This document shows positions 41,249 to 41,339 of a stretch of 41,339 nt of DNA, one piece after another (positions within the stretch are counted from its first letter, which is position 1; each line of letters begins with the position of its first letter). The translations under genes and the position numbers were made by a program. The stretch is from positions 1-41,339 of the forward strand of contig PABA01000044.1 of assembly GCA_002699025.1 (NCBI GenBank). Reading direction: 5' to 3'. Source of the stretch: Sandaracinus sp. (GTDB taxonomy: Bacteria > Myxococcota_A > Polyangia > Polyangiales > Houyiibacteriaceae). Under the pieces are notes generated by a model, which saw only the letters and a program-made list of their open reading frames with translations, was not told the DNA's origin and did not search any database.

Positions 41249-41339
41249 GCGCTGCTGCTCCCGCTCGCGCTGCTGCTCCCGCTCGCGCTGCTGCTCCCGC
41301 TCGCGCTGCTGCTCCCGCTCGCGCTGCTGCTCCCGCTCG
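41249..41339. repeat. 18-bp tandem repeat running off the window edge
   Basis: Five perfect units of GCGCTGCTGCTCCCGCTC, continuing past the end. On the minus strand one frame reads EREQQR repeatedly, so this could be the coiled-coil part of a gene entering from the right, but the frame downstream does not look like protein. Confidence 0.85.

Overview
The window is a very GC-rich, gene-dense bacterial chromosome segment. It most likely comes from a myxobacterium (phylum Myxococcota, perhaps a Sandaracinus-like member of the Polyangia). The main reasons are a DUF2330 protein ending in a MYXO-CTERM-type anchor (36134-37810), the many lipoproteins, strong third-position GC bias and abundant intergenic minisatellites. 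The species placement is inference. I saw no rRNA, tRNA, CRISPR array, prophage or recognisable insertion sequence.

Layout: (1) 1-6100: an arginine pair on the minus strand (argA, argE, 4-base overlap), two uncharacterised genes and a von Willebrand-domain lipoprotein, bracketed by copies of one 130-bp repeat in opposite orientation. (2) 6101-13844: a repeat-rich spacer, then a minus-strand purine (urate/ureide) degradation operon. Read in its own direction the order is allantoate amidohydrolase, ureidoglycine aminohydrolase, ureidoglycolate amidohydrolase, a flavin monooxygenase-like gene, allantoinase, OHCU decarboxylase and hydroxyisourate hydrolase. It covers every step from 5-hydroxyisourate to glyoxylate by the plant-type route; no known uricase is present. 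(3) 14110-21424: a tandem-domain CDP-alcohol phosphotransferase, an ExbD-like protein that probably starts at CTG, a DASS anion transporter, a Tat-signal protein, a large L,D-transpeptidase lipoprotein and a small conserved-looking protein. (4) 21451-22186: a 22-23-bp minisatellite, then two identical dyads that look like TetR operators. (5) 22187-33374: ten co-directional genes that look like a lipid-building operon: degenerate HAD protein, fatty-acyl reductase, a second reductase-type SDR, polysaccharide pyruvyl transferase-family protein, crotonase, acyl carrier protein, AMP-ligase, lipid kinase and PlsC acyltransferase, closed by a TetR regulator. (6) 33390-40505: small lipoproteins, a lipase-type lipoprotein, the DUF2330 protein, an alpha/beta hydrolase and a polysaccharide deacetylase. 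(7) 40506-41339: no convincing gene, but a 156-bp element with perfect 28-bp inverted ends and further repeats.

The best candidate for an undescribed system is region 5. An ACP and AMP-ligase can load a fatty acid, two reductase-like proteins and a hydratase can modify it, and a lipid kinase plus acyltransferase can place it on a glycerolipid; a pyruvyl transferase-family protein and a catalytically broken HAD protein sit in the same unit. The second is the complete plant-like ureide operon with a flavin monooxygenase-like gene in its middle and no known urate oxidase in the window.
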